This document shows, piece by piece, positions 1 through 6,786 of a stretch of 39,984 nucleotides of DNA; position 1 is the first letter of the stretch; every line of letters begins with the position of its first letter. Made by a program: the position numbers and the translations under genes. Source of the DNA: Bacillota bacterium (lineage in GTDB: Bacteria > Bacillota > Clostridia > Christensenellales > UMGS416); assembly GCA_023421955.1 (NCBI GenBank), contig JAEZSE010000020.1:1-39984 (forward strand), read 5' to 3'. The notes under the pieces are model-generated. The model was not told the DNA's origin, made no database searches, and saw only the letters and a list, made by a program, of their open reading frames with translations.

Positions 1-184
1 AAGGGGGGATGGCCCTCGCAAGGGCCAGGGGGGATTTACATCACAAACAATAACACCAGTCAGTATGAATAACCCTCTCTACCCTCCCTTAACCCCCCCC
101 TTTCCCAAAGGGGGGAACGCCGCCGGAACGGCGGCAAGGGGGGATCCATAAGGGGGGATGCCGCCACAGCGGCAGGGGGGATTA
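1..184. repeat. Cluster of G-rich palindromic intergenic repeats
   Basis: Three copies of a short element occur here: about 1-37, 108-147 and 150-184. Each has the plan AAGGGGGGAT, then a GC-rich inner hairpin with arms such as GCCGC/GCGGC, then AGGGGGGATT. Related copies recur at 5286, 9531, 37148 and 37346. No open frame or promoter is visible in the stretch. The inner arms differ between copies but stay complementary, which suggests that the folded form matters. Function is unknown; REP-like or MITE-like behaviour is inference. Confidence 0.75.
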
Positions 185-198
185 AAGGAGGTACCGCC

Positions 199-825
199 AT
201 GAAAGTCCTGATGATCAACGGCAGCCCCCATGAAAAGGGCTGCACCTACACGGCGCTCCGCGAAGTGGCCGGCGAGCTGGAAAAGGAAGGCATCGAAGTG
301 GAGATCCTGCACCTGGGCAACAAGCCCATCAGGGGCTGCACAGCCTGCCACGCCTGCTTTAAGCCCGACGCCACCGGCTGCGCCTTCGACGACGGTTTTG
401 TGAACCTGGCGCTGGAAAAGGCCAAGACATCAGACGGTTTCGTGTTCGGTTCCCCGGTGCACTACGCCGCCGCCACCGGCACGATCACCAGCTTCCTGCA
501 CCGGTTCTTCTATGCCGGCGAGGGCTTCCGGGGCAAGCCGGGCGCCGCAATCGTGAGCTGCCGCAGGGCCGGGTCCACGGCGGCGCTGGACCAGCTGAAC
601 AAATACTTCTGCATCAATGGCATGCCGATGGTGCCCTCCCAGTATTGGAACATGGTTCACGGCAACAACCCCGACGAGGTGCGGCAAGATAAAGAGGGCA
701 TGCAGGTGATGCGCACCCTGGGCCGCAACATGGCCTGGATGCTCAAGTGCTTCGAGCTGGGCCGCCTTGCCGGCGTCCAGCCGCCGGAGCTGGAGGAGCG
801 GCAGGTTACAAACTTTATCAGGTAA
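199..825 (+). CDS. Flavodoxin-fold NAD(P)H-dependent FMN reductase-like protein
   Basis: A 208-residue protein of the flavodoxin-like FMN reductase / iron-sulfur flavoprotein group. Residues 1-12 (MKVLMINGSPHE) form the first beta strand and the phosphate-binding loop of this fold. The segment around residues 45-60 has the CTACHACF cysteine pattern typical of the subgroup that carries or resembles an iron-sulfur site. GSPVHYAAATG near residue 95 is the second flavin-contact loop. It probably reduces a flavin, quinone or other electron acceptor in the cytoplasm; the substrate cannot be read from sequence. The start is set by AAAGGAGG seven bases upstream. It appears monocistronic and ends at a strong hairpin terminator. 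Confidence 0.85.
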   Translation: MKVLMINGSPHEKGCTYTALREVAGELEKEGIEVEILHLGNKPIRGCTACHACFKPDATGCAFDDGFVNLALEKAKTSDGFVFGSPVHYAAATGTITSFLHRFFYAGEGFRGKPGAAIVSCRRAGSTAALDQLNKYFCINGMPMVPSQYWNMVHGNNPDEVRQDKEGMQVMRTLGRNMAWMLKCFELGRLAGVQPPELEERQVTNFIR

Positions 826-833
826 GATACGAG

Positions 834-860
834 CGGCCCGGTCGATTGACCGGGCCGTTT
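834..860 (+). terminator. Rho-independent terminator after the flavin reductase gene
   Basis: A perfect 10-bp stem (CGGCCCGGTC / GACCGGGCCG) with a GATT loop is followed by TTT. It starts 8 bases after the stop codon. The T-tract is short. Confidence 0.8.
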
Positions 861-893
861 CAATACAGACCAACGCCATCGCAGGGCAGCGTT

Positions 894-1913
894 TCACCCA
901 ACCGCCGGGTTGGTCAGCAGCACCACCGCCAGCAGCACAAACAGCGCCGTGCTGAGGATTGCCGCAAGCATCGTCACACGCTTGTAGTTCACCACAGCCA
1001 GCACCCGCCGTTTCACGGCGCTTGCGCCGAAGGCCGCCGAAAGCACCGGCTCGGGCCTGGCCGCAAGGCTTGCCAAGGCCATCGCGTAATGTTTGCGCCC
1101 ATCACGATCCAGCCGTTTCAGTACCGCGGCATCGCAGGCCAGCTCCATGTCAGAGCGGGAAAGCAGCCAAACCAGCCAGAGAAACGGATTGTACCAGTGC
1201 AAGCAGACCAGCAGGAACAGCAGAGGGCGATAGGTGTCTCCCCGGCGGATGTGGGCAAGCTCATGCAGCAGCACCGGCTCCAACGCCTCCGGGGTTTGGG
1301 CCAGGCCCGGCGGGATCACCACGATGGGGCTCAGCATGCCGAACGCCGCCGGTGAGCTGACATCCGGTGATTCCAACAACCGCACCTTGCGTTTCAGCCC
1401 CACCCGCGCGGCGCATTGCGCCAACAGGCCGCCATCCTCCGCAGGCCGGGCCCGCCGGAGCTTCCGTGCCGTGAGCGCGTAGAGCACGCAGGCGCTCAAC
1501 GCCGTAGCCGCCACGCCGGCCAGCCACATCGCACCAAGTGCGTCAAAGGCAGACTGCGCCGCCACGGTTTTGAAGCGGATCGCGCGGGGGGTGTCTGGTT
1601 CCGCAGTGCCGATGAAATTGGTGATCGTGGCAGGCATGCTTTCGGTCTGGCCCACGGCGTTGGTCATCGTGAGCTGCCCGCCCACCGGCCAGGAGGCGAT
1701 GGGGGTCACAAACCGGGCTACCGGATTGAGTGCGCTCAGCTCGCTGGGCAGTGCGAACGGCAGCAGCAGCCGCAGCAGCACCAGCGCCCACAGCCCATAA
1801 CGGGCCAGCGCCGGCAGCCGCCTGCCCAGTGCCAGCCGCAGCAGCAGCACGACGAGGCCGATGGCCGAGGCCGTGATGCCCATATTCAGCACCAGATAAC
1901 ACGCAGCACCCAT
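894..1913 (-). CDS. M56 family (BlaR1-like) membrane metallopeptidase without sensor domain
   Basis: A 339-residue protein of the BlaR1/MecR1 M56 peptidase family. Hydrophobic segments lie near residues 8-30, 38-58, 125-148, 232-252 and 312-335. The zinc motif HELAH is at 217-221 and a downstream acidic motif (DMELACD) is near 255-261. These proteins cut themselves and their partner repressor on receiving a signal. Classical BlaR1 ends in a penicillin-binding sensor domain; this one stops after the last membrane segment, so the signal is probably something other than a beta-lactam bound at a C-terminal domain. It lies 8 bases downstream of a BlaI-type repressor gene and starts with GAGGGA as RBS. 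No beta-lactamase gene is nearby, so the target genes are unknown. Confidence 0.85.
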   Translation of the reverse strand: MGAACYLVLNMGITASAIGLVVLLLRLALGRRLPALARYGLWALVLLRLLLPFALPSELSALNPVARFVTPIASWPVGGQLTMTNAVGQTESMPATITNFIGTAEPDTPRAIRFKTVAAQSAFDALGAMWLAGVAATALSACVLYALTARKLRRARPAEDGGLLAQCAARVGLKRKVRLLESPDVSSPAAFGMLSPIVVIPPGLAQTPEALEPVLLHELAHIRRGDTYRPLLFLLVCLHWYNPFLWLVWLLSRSDMELACDAAVLKRLDRDGRKHYAMALASLAARPEPVLSAAFGASAVKRRVLAVVNYKRVTMLAAILSTALFVLLAVVLLTNPAVG

Positions 1914-1921
1914 GCAATCCC

Positions 1922-2296
1922 TCAGCTTTCGCCGCCGAAGCCCCGGTCGATGATGTCACGGAGCTCTTTGAGTTCCCGCTCGCTCAGCTTCTCCTTTTGG
2001 AGGAAGGAGGCCAGAAAGGCCGTGGGGGAGCCGTCATAAAGTTTTTCGATCAGCCGTTTGGTCTCGGTCTCGGCCACCTCATCGCGGCTCACCAGCGGTT
2101 CGCAGGTGAAGTCCGGCTCGCTGCGCTTCACCGCGCCCTTCTGCACCAGCTTGGTCAGCACGGTGTAGGTGGTGTTTTTGTTCCACCCGATGTCGTGGGC
2201 GGCGAGTTTGCTCACTTCTTTGGCTGTGAGCGGGGCGCTTTCCCAGAGGATCTCCATCAGTTTTAGTTCAGCGTCAAACAGTTTGATTGGTTCCAT
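1922..2296 (-). CDS. BlaI/MecI/CopY-family transcriptional repressor
   Basis: A 124-residue winged-helix repressor of the Penicillinase_R family. The N-terminal half (ELKLMEILWE near residues 10-19, then NKNTTYTVLTKLVQKGAV near 39-56) is the DNA-binding core. The C-terminal helices (residues 75-115) form the dimerisation part where M56 proteases normally cut. It is the first gene of a two-gene unit with the M56 peptidase. It probably represses its own operon and perhaps genes elsewhere. It diverges from the TetR gene, leaving about 130 bases for both promoters. A possible own promoter on the minus strand is TTGACT-17-TATCGT (2313-2341 region), but the -10 is poor. Confidence 0.9.
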   Translation of the reverse strand: MEPIKLFDAELKLMEILWESAPLTAKEVSKLAAHDIGWNKNTTYTVLTKLVQKGAVKRSEPDFTCEPLVSRDEVAETETKRLIEKLYDGSPTAFLASFLQKEKLSERELKELRDIIDRGFGGES

Positions 2297-2370
2297 CTCA
2301 TCCTCAGACTATTCTATTAGTATAACCGTACGATATCACAGGCAACGCTGTAAGTCAACAAATCTCACTG

Positions 2371-2420
2371 TTGACCAAATCGGTTAACGGGCATATACTG
2401 CCATTAACCGAATCGGTCAA
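2371..2420 (+). promoter_or_regulatory. tetR promoter with two TetR-type operators
   Basis: A sigma-A-type promoter, TTGACC (2371-2376), 17-bp spacer, TATACT (2394-2399). Two 17-bp imperfect palindromes of the form TTRACC-N5-GGTYAA overlap it: TTGACCAAATCGGTTAA at 2371-2387, covering the -35, and TTAACCGAATCGGTCAA at 2404-2420, just downstream of the -10. Their centres are 33 bp apart, about three helical turns. The layout indicates autorepression by the TetR protein encoded next. Confidence 0.8.
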
Positions 2421-2430
2421 TGGAGGGAAC

Positions 2431-3081
2431 GTGAACGAGAAATTCTTTGAGCTGCCGCAGGACCGGCAGGCGGCCATCCTCAACGGCGCGATGAAGCGGT
2501 TTTCGGCGATGGGCTACCGCAAGGCCTCCATGCAAGACATTGCCGCCGAATGCGGCGTGTCCAAGAGCCTGCTGTTTCACTACTTCGGCTCCAAGGAGGG
2601 GCTGTTCGCGTTTCTTTACCGCTACGCGTCCGGTCGGGTGGCCGATAGCCTGAAAGGTTTCCGCTACCGGGACAATGAGGATCTGTTTGAGATGATCCGC
2701 CGGTCAAACGCAATCAAGCTGGAGCTCTTCCGCACCCATCCCTACCTCTACAAGTTCTATTACAGCGCCTACTTTGAGCAGGATGCCGCCGTGCATGAGC
2801 TAGTGCGCGGCCAAGGTGCCGGGCAGGTGACCGCAGAGATGCCTGTGGTGGTTGAGCACATGGACAAGACCGTGCTGCGCCGGGGCCTTGCGCCGGAGCA
2901 GGCGCTGCAGATCATCTTGTGGGTGTCAGAGGGGTTTTTGGAGCAGAAGCTGCAGCAGGGTACTACTCACCCGGAGCAGCTGGAGCGGGAGTTCAACGAA
3001 TGGATGGCCGTGCTGAAGCACTGCCTGTATGAAGAGGACCAGACAAAGACTGCGGAGGGAGTGACCGAAGATGGCAAATGA
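2431..3081 (+). CDS. TetR/AcrR family transcriptional regulator
   Basis: A 216-residue regulator starting at GTG 2431, chosen because GGAGGG lies five bases upstream and because the longer frame would run through the promoter and operators. Residues 10-60 carry the TetR helix-turn-helix: AILNGAMKRF, a central ASMQDIAAECGVSKSLLFHYF and a following KEGLF. The rest is the ligand-binding and dimerisation part, whose ligand cannot be inferred. The gene overlaps the following alpha/beta hydrolase gene by 11 bases, so the two are translated together. The regulator most likely responds to a substrate or product of that hydrolase, or to a related lipophilic compound. Confidence 0.92.
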   Translation: MNEKFFELPQDRQAAILNGAMKRFSAMGYRKASMQDIAAECGVSKSLLFHYFGSKEGLFAFLYRYASGRVADSLKGFRYRDNEDLFEMIRRSNAIKLELFRTHPYLYKFYYSAYFEQDAAVHELVRGQGAGQVTAEMPVVVEHMDKTVLRRGLAPEQALQIILWVSEGFLEQKLQQGTTHPEQLEREFNEWMAVLKHCLYEEDQTKTAEGVTEDGK

Positions 3082-3955
3082 TCTGTTTGAGCGTCATCGG
3101 GTGATTTGGCTTGCGGGCGGGCCGGTGGCGGTGCACGAAGCCGGGGCGGAGGATGCTCCGCCGGTGCTGCTGCTGCACGGCGCGATGTATGACGAGTCGC
3201 GGTTCATCTGGCGCCACCTTGTGCCGGCGCTGAAGCCATGGCGGCGGGTGGTCGCCATCGACCTGCCCCGCCATGGCGGCAGCCGCCCCTGGAGCGGCAC
3301 CGTGGACAGCGACTGCCTGACCGCTGTGGTTGAGGCCGTCGTGCAGGAGCTGGGCCTGCCGCCGCTGCCCATGATCGGCTTATCCATGGGCGGCGCCGTG
3401 GCAATCAATTATGGCCTGCGCCACCCGGAGCGGGTCACCGCCGGGGTCTTTCTGGGGCCCGGCGGCTTGGGCGACCGGGTCGCCAACCAGTTCCTCTCCT
3501 GGCTGTTTGTGAAGACGCCGGGGGCGCTGCGGTCACTGGCGTGGTACTATGGCCGGCAGACGAAGCAGCAGATGAAGAAGCTGGTGTGCCAGATGCTGGA
3601 AGGCCATCCTGATGACGCGGAATTGGATGAGCTGACAGATGTGCTCTGCGAAGAGGCCAAACAGAAGCATACAAACCGGGAGCGGGCGATGGATGACTGG
3701 CAGCTGGAGGGGCTGGCCCCGTTCCGACTGCGGTTCAACCTGTTGCCGGAGCTGCACCGGCTCGGTTTCCCCACGCTGTGGCTGCGGGGGCAGAACGACC
3801 CGCTGGTGGGTCAGGCCGTGATGGAGCAGGCAGCCTCTTTGGCTCCCCGCGCCGCGTTGCGGGTGGTGGAACGGGCTGGCCACCTGCTGCCGCTGGAGCA
3901 GCCGGAGGAAGTGAACCGGTTGATCGCCGAGTTCTTGCGGGGCAATGGTGTGTAG
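3071..3955 (+). CDS. Alpha/beta hydrolase
   Basis: A 294-residue alpha/beta-hydrolase-fold enzyme. The oxyanion-hole motif LLHG is at residues 34-37, the nucleophile elbow GLSMGG at 103-108 (Ser105), the acid in QNDP (Asp243) and the histidine in AGHLLP (His271). All catalytic elements are intact and the length is normal. The cap region (about 140-215) is variable, so the substrate is open: an esterase, lipase or C-C hydrolase are all possible. The start overlaps the tetR stop region, with GGAGGGAG upstream, and the unit ends at a strong hairpin. Control by the TetR operators is inferred from the shared transcript. Confidence 0.88.
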   Translation: MANDLFERHRVIWLAGGPVAVHEAGAEDAPPVLLLHGAMYDESRFIWRHLVPALKPWRRVVAIDLPRHGGSRPWSGTVDSDCLTAVVEAVVQELGLPPLPMIGLSMGGAVAINYGLRHPERVTAGVFLGPGGLGDRVANQFLSWLFVKTPGALRSLAWYYGRQTKQQMKKLVCQMLEGHPDDAELDELTDVLCEEAKQKHTNRERAMDDWQLEGLAPFRLRFNLLPELHRLGFPTLWLRGQNDPLVGQAVMEQAASLAPRAALRVVERAGHLLPLEQPEEVNRLIAEFLRGNGV

Positions 3956-3974
3956 AACGAATTTGTGAAGTATG

Positions 3975-4003
3975 GCAAAGGCGGGGCTTGACCCCGCCTT
4001 TGC
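3975..4003 (+). terminator. Terminator after the tetR-hydrolase operon
   Basis: A perfect 12-bp hairpin, GCAAAGGCGGGG / CCCCGCCTTTGC with loop CTTGA. The A/T base of the stem supplies the weak pairs. There is no long T-run beyond it. It may also serve the facing ribBA-like gene. Confidence 0.7.
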
Positions 4004-4005
4004 AG

Positions 4006-4040
4006 TATAACTCGCCTAGGTGCGCCAGCACCGAAGGCGA
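4006..4040. repeat. Copy of a TATAACTCGCC palindromic repeat
   Basis: The segment TATAACTCGCC, a GGTGCG..AGCACC hairpin and GGCGA recurs in inverted orientation at about 34222-34256. Both copies sit directly beside a gene end. The inner hairpin (GGTGC/GCACC) resembles the one inside the repeats at 37115 and 37323. Confidence 0.6.
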
Positions 4041-4052
4041 TCAGCGCAGCGT

Positions 4053-5102
4053 TTATCGATGAAACAAATGCCCCATCTTCTGCTCTTTGGTCTCAAAATA
4101 CCGCCGGTTCACCTCGTTGGGCTCAATCAAAAGCGGCACCCGCTCCACGAGCTCGATGCCGTGGCCACTCAAGCCCACCAGCTTTTTCGGGTTGTTGGTC
4201 ATGAGCTTGAGCTTGCGGGCGCCCAATGCGCTCAGGATTTGCGCACCGATGCCGTAATCGCGCATGTCCGCCGGGAAGCCCAGCGCCAAATTGGCCTCCT
4301 CAGTGTCCAGCCCCTGCTCTTGCAGCTTGTAGGCCTTGATCTTGTTGATGAGGCCAATGCCCCGGCCCTCCTGCCGCAGATAGAGCAGGATGCCCCGCCC
4401 CTCCCGCGCGATGGCCGTCAACGCCGCCGCCAGCTGCTGGCCGCAGTCACACTTCAACGAGTGGAACGCGTCGCCGGTCAGGCACTCGGAGTGCACCCGC
4501 ACCAGCACCGGCTCGTCGGAATCCATGTCGCCCATCACCAGCGCCACATGGTGCTCGCCGTTGAGGCGGTTCACGAAGCCCACCATGCGAAAGCCGCCGT
4601 ATTCTGTAGGCAGGTTGGCCTCGGCCTCGCAGGTCACATAGGTGTCGCGCTCTCTGCGCCAGGCGATCAGTGCCTCGATGGTGATCACCGGCAGCGCCCG
4701 CTCCTTCGCAATACCACCCCAAACAGACCGGCTGGCAGGCTTGCCGTCGGGCCCGGCCACCAGGGCGATCAGCGCCGCGCGGTTCAAGCCAGCAGCAGCC
4801 GCCAGGTCCACCGCCGCTTCCGCCGCCCCGGAACTCCGCAGCACGCCGCCGCTTTTGGCACGCACTACGGGCAGGCTGCCCAGGCCGGTGAAGGTGGCCT
4901 CTCCGGTTTGGGTGGCTTCCTCCGGCAATGCGGCATAAACAGTGCCGCCGGCCAGCGCAGCCATCAGGGAGAGGGTATCGGCATTGGCGTATTGGGCAGG
5001 GATGAACAGCGTGCATTGGCTCTGCTCAGACTCATCGTCGGCGATGAGGAGCATGTTCTGCGATTTGATATGTTGAATTGCTTCTTCGACAAGGATCGGC
5101 AT
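4053..5102 (-). CDS. RibBA-like protein: intact GTP cyclohydrolase II, degenerate DHBP synthase domain
   Basis: A 349-residue protein with the RibBA domain order. Residues about 155-349 are a complete GTP cyclohydrolase II: HSECLTGD with zinc cysteines Cys207, Cys218 and Cys220, and YLRQEGRGIGL at 241-251. This half should open GTP in the first step of riboflavin synthesis. The N-terminal DHBP synthase half (1-150) looks dead: the acidic DRENEGD loop is replaced by SEQSQCT (25-31), roughly 50 residues covering the NTD/HHTAFT and RPGH motifs are missing, and GHTEA reads GAAEA (92-96). The start at 5102 has CGGAGG upstream; the longer frame would run into the promoter. It stands alone, with no other rib gene or FMN riboswitch nearby. 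Confidence 0.88.
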   Translation of the reverse strand: MPILVEEAIQHIKSQNMLLIADDESEQSQCTLFIPAQYANADTLSLMAALAGGTVYAALPEEATQTGEATFTGLGSLPVVRAKSGGVLRSSGAAEAAVDLAAAAGLNRAALIALVAGPDGKPASRSVWGGIAKERALPVITIEALIAWRRERDTYVTCEAEANLPTEYGGFRMVGFVNRLNGEHHVALVMGDMDSDEPVLVRVHSECLTGDAFHSLKCDCGQQLAAALTAIAREGRGILLYLRQEGRGIGLINKIKAYKLQEQGLDTEEANLALGFPADMRDYGIGAQILSALGARKLKLMTNNPKKLVGLSGHGIELVERVPLLIEPNEVNRRYFETKEQKMGHLFHR

Positions 5103-5130
5103 GGTTGCCTCCGATGGGAGATGATTTCTT

Positions 5131-5158
5131 ATTATATCACAAGTAGAACAGGTGACAA
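5131..5158 (-). promoter_or_regulatory. Promoter of the RibBA-like gene
   Basis: On the minus strand, TTGTCA (5158-5153), a 16-bp spacer and TATAAT (5136-5131). The untranslated leader would be only about 20-25 nt, too short for an FMN riboswitch. Confidence 0.7.
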
Positions 5159-5285
5159 AAAAAGGGACGCTAGATATGCGGGCCGGGACGGCCTCTCGCA
5201 TCGTGTTTCATACGACGCTGCCGGTTGGCATAAGCCCGGCCTCTACTGAAAAGTATGCAAGAACGAATCCCCACCCGCCCTTAAT

Positions 5286-5320
5286 AAGGGGGGATGTCGC
5301 CACAGCGACAGGGGGGATTT
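5286..5320. repeat. G-rich palindromic intergenic repeat
   Basis: A single copy of the AAGGGGGGAT-GTCGC..GCGAC-AGGGGGGATT element. The preceding stretch (5160-5285) contains GCCGGG/CCCGGC-type hairpin remnants and no gene. Confidence 0.7.
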
Positions 5321-5336
5321 CTTAAGGGCGCAGCGT

Positions 5337-5939
5337 TCACCCCCCAACCACCCACACCCGCTCCTCCACCGGCAAAAACTCCTTTTCCCCCGGCTGCGCC
5401 GAAGGCGTGCCGAAGGGCATCTGCGAAATGAGCCGCCAGCTCTCCGGGGTGCCCCAGCGGGCCTTGACTGCACTGTCAATCAGCGGGTTGTAGTGCTGCA
5501 AGGACGCACCCAGCCCTTCCAATTCTAACGCCGTCCACACAATGTGCTGCAGCATGCCGGAGCTTTGCAGCGACCAGGGCGGGAAGTTGTCTTGATAAAG
5601 CGGGTTGTCTCGCTGCAGCCGCTCCACCACGGCCTGGTCCTCGAAGAACAGCACCGTGCCGTGGCCGGCGGCAAAGCCCTTCACCTTGGCCTCGGTTTTG
5701 GCAAAGCCGCCTTCTGGTACCAGGGGCCGCAATGTGTCCAGTACGATGGTCCAGAGCGCGTCGTGTTCTTTGCCCAGCAGCACCACCGCCCGGCCGCTTT
5801 GGGAGTTGTAGGAGGAGGGGGCGTGTTTGACGGCAAACTGCACGATCTCCACGATGCGGCTGTTGGGGATCGGGGAATCCTTTGTGATGGAATAGTAGCT
5901 GCGCCGATGCTCCGCGGCGGCATAATAATCCTTTTGCAT
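5337..5939 (-). CDS. Nitroreductase family protein, Frm2/Hbn1 type
   Basis: A 200-residue flavoprotein of the small nitroreductase branch related to yeast Frm2. HRRSYYSI near residue 10 is the first FMN-binding segment. HAPSSYNSQSGR near residues 35-46 is the second and is characteristic of this branch. A glycine-rich G-LGASLQHYNP lies near 150. These enzymes reduce nitroaromatics or quinones with NAD(P)H, often under lipid or redox stress. The start at 5939 is set by GGAGG seven bases upstream; the longer frame has no RBS. It ends right beside a repeat element and appears monocistronic. Confidence 0.85.
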   Translation of the reverse strand: MQKDYYAAAEHRRSYYSITKDSPIPNSRIVEIVQFAVKHAPSSYNSQSGRAVVLLGKEHDALWTIVLDTLRPLVPEGGFAKTEAKVKGFAAGHGTVLFFEDQAVVERLQRDNPLYQDNFPPWSLQSSGMLQHIVWTALELEGLGASLQHYNPLIDSAVKARWGTPESWRLISQMPFGTPSAQPGEKEFLPVEERVWVVGG

Positions 5940-6149
5940 CTGCAAGCCTCCGGCAGGGGTTTCTGTCTTCATAATATATCCCACAAATTCGGATTTCAAC
6001 AAACGGATTTCGGTTCGGGCAAACAGCTGATACATTCTGATGTGGAGCATCATCCTATAGTATCCAAAAGATATATTTCATAGCGTTGACAATAAATGTA
6101 AATTATGATACAAATAATATAGTTAAATAATACTATATGGAGGTGTGCT

Positions 6150-6452
6150 ATGATCAAAAAAGTAGTTGCCCTGGTGCTCATTTTGTGTTTCACATTCGCG
6201 TTCGCCGGCCAGGTCGCTCTTGCAGCTCCAATGTGCCCCAGTTGTCAAGAGGGCTATATGTCGGCCCGCACTGTTTATACTGCGTATCTGCCAGTTGTTC
6301 CGATGGAACTCCGGGCTTGTGCTCATGGTTACAGCGGCGAGGTGGACATTCTCTATTACCGCAAGGTTGGGACTCATTGGGTGTGCACTTGCGGTTATAC
6401 CACCGCCACAACATGGACAAGCATGCAATATAAGTGGGTGTGTCAGCACTAG
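6150..6452 (+). CDS. Small secreted cysteine-rich protein
   Basis: A 100-residue protein with a classical signal peptide (KK at residues 3-4, hydrophobic core to about 20, likely cleavage after ALAA at 26). The mature part of about 74 residues has six cysteines: CPSC at 29-32, Cys57, CTC at 79-81 and Cys98. The paired spacing suggests a metal-binding ribbon or disulfide-locked fold. I do not recognise a named family. The RBS is TGGAGGTG. The upstream DNA is AT-rich with a TTGACA at 6086-6091, but no well-spaced -10. A hairpin terminator follows. It is a separate transcription unit. Confidence 0.75.
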   Translation: MIKKVVALVLILCFTFAFAGQVALAAPMCPSCQEGYMSARTVYTAYLPVVPMELRACAHGYSGEVDILYYRKVGTHWVCTCGYTTATTWTSMQYKWVCQH

Positions 6453-6480
6453 TCCTCCACTCAGCTGTTGATTGTATTTA

Positions 6481-6506
6481 AGCCGGGGTTTATCTCCGGC
6501 TTTTAC
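6481..6506 (+). terminator. Terminator after the cysteine-rich protein gene
   Basis: Stem AGCCGG / CCGGCT with a loop of about 9 bases, followed by TTTTAC. It lies 28 bases after the stop codon. Confidence 0.65.
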
Positions 6507-6563
6507 TATGTTACTTATGATGTAAGGTTGATGATACTAAATAGAGAAACAGGAGGTGGTGGG

Positions 6564-6744
6564 ATGCATGCTCGTTGGATGGTGGCTGTTGCAACTATGC
6601 TGCTGGTTGCCGCGCTGGTGTTGGCCGGATGCGGCCCAAAGGCCCCGGCGCTACCGATGGGCAGGAGCGGGAGGGGGGGACGGCGGCATGGAGGCCAGCG
6701 ACCACACCGGCGTAATCCGGGTGATCCCGCCCACAGAAGGTTGA
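6564..6744 (+). pseudogene. Small lipoprotein gene, apparently frameshifted in a G-run
   Basis: ATG 6564 follows a good AGGAGGTGG and opens a typical lipoprotein signal peptide: charged start, hydrophobic core, then the lipobox LAGC with the cysteine at about residue 24. After about residue 35 the frame turns into an Arg/Gly/Pro-rich run that does not look like protein. In the next frame (stop at 6742-6744) the reading becomes natural, ending DHTGVIRVIPPTEG. The switch falls at a run of seven G at 6673-6679; removing one G would give a lipoprotein of about 59 residues. A sequencing slip, phase variation or real decay are all possible. Confidence 0.4.
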
Positions 6745-6786
6745 GTTGTGCTACAATAATGGGGCAGTCTTTCACCCGGGGTGCTT

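Noticed and set aside
894..2296. Beta-lactam resistance locus
   Set aside because: The M56 protein lacks the penicillin-binding sensor domain and no beta-lactamase or PBP gene is nearby.
4020..5249. Long plus-strand open frame opposite the RibBA-like gene
   Set aside because: A mirror of the G+C-rich coding strand; it has no RBS and a His/Gln/Arg-rich composition, while the minus strand has clear enzyme motifs.
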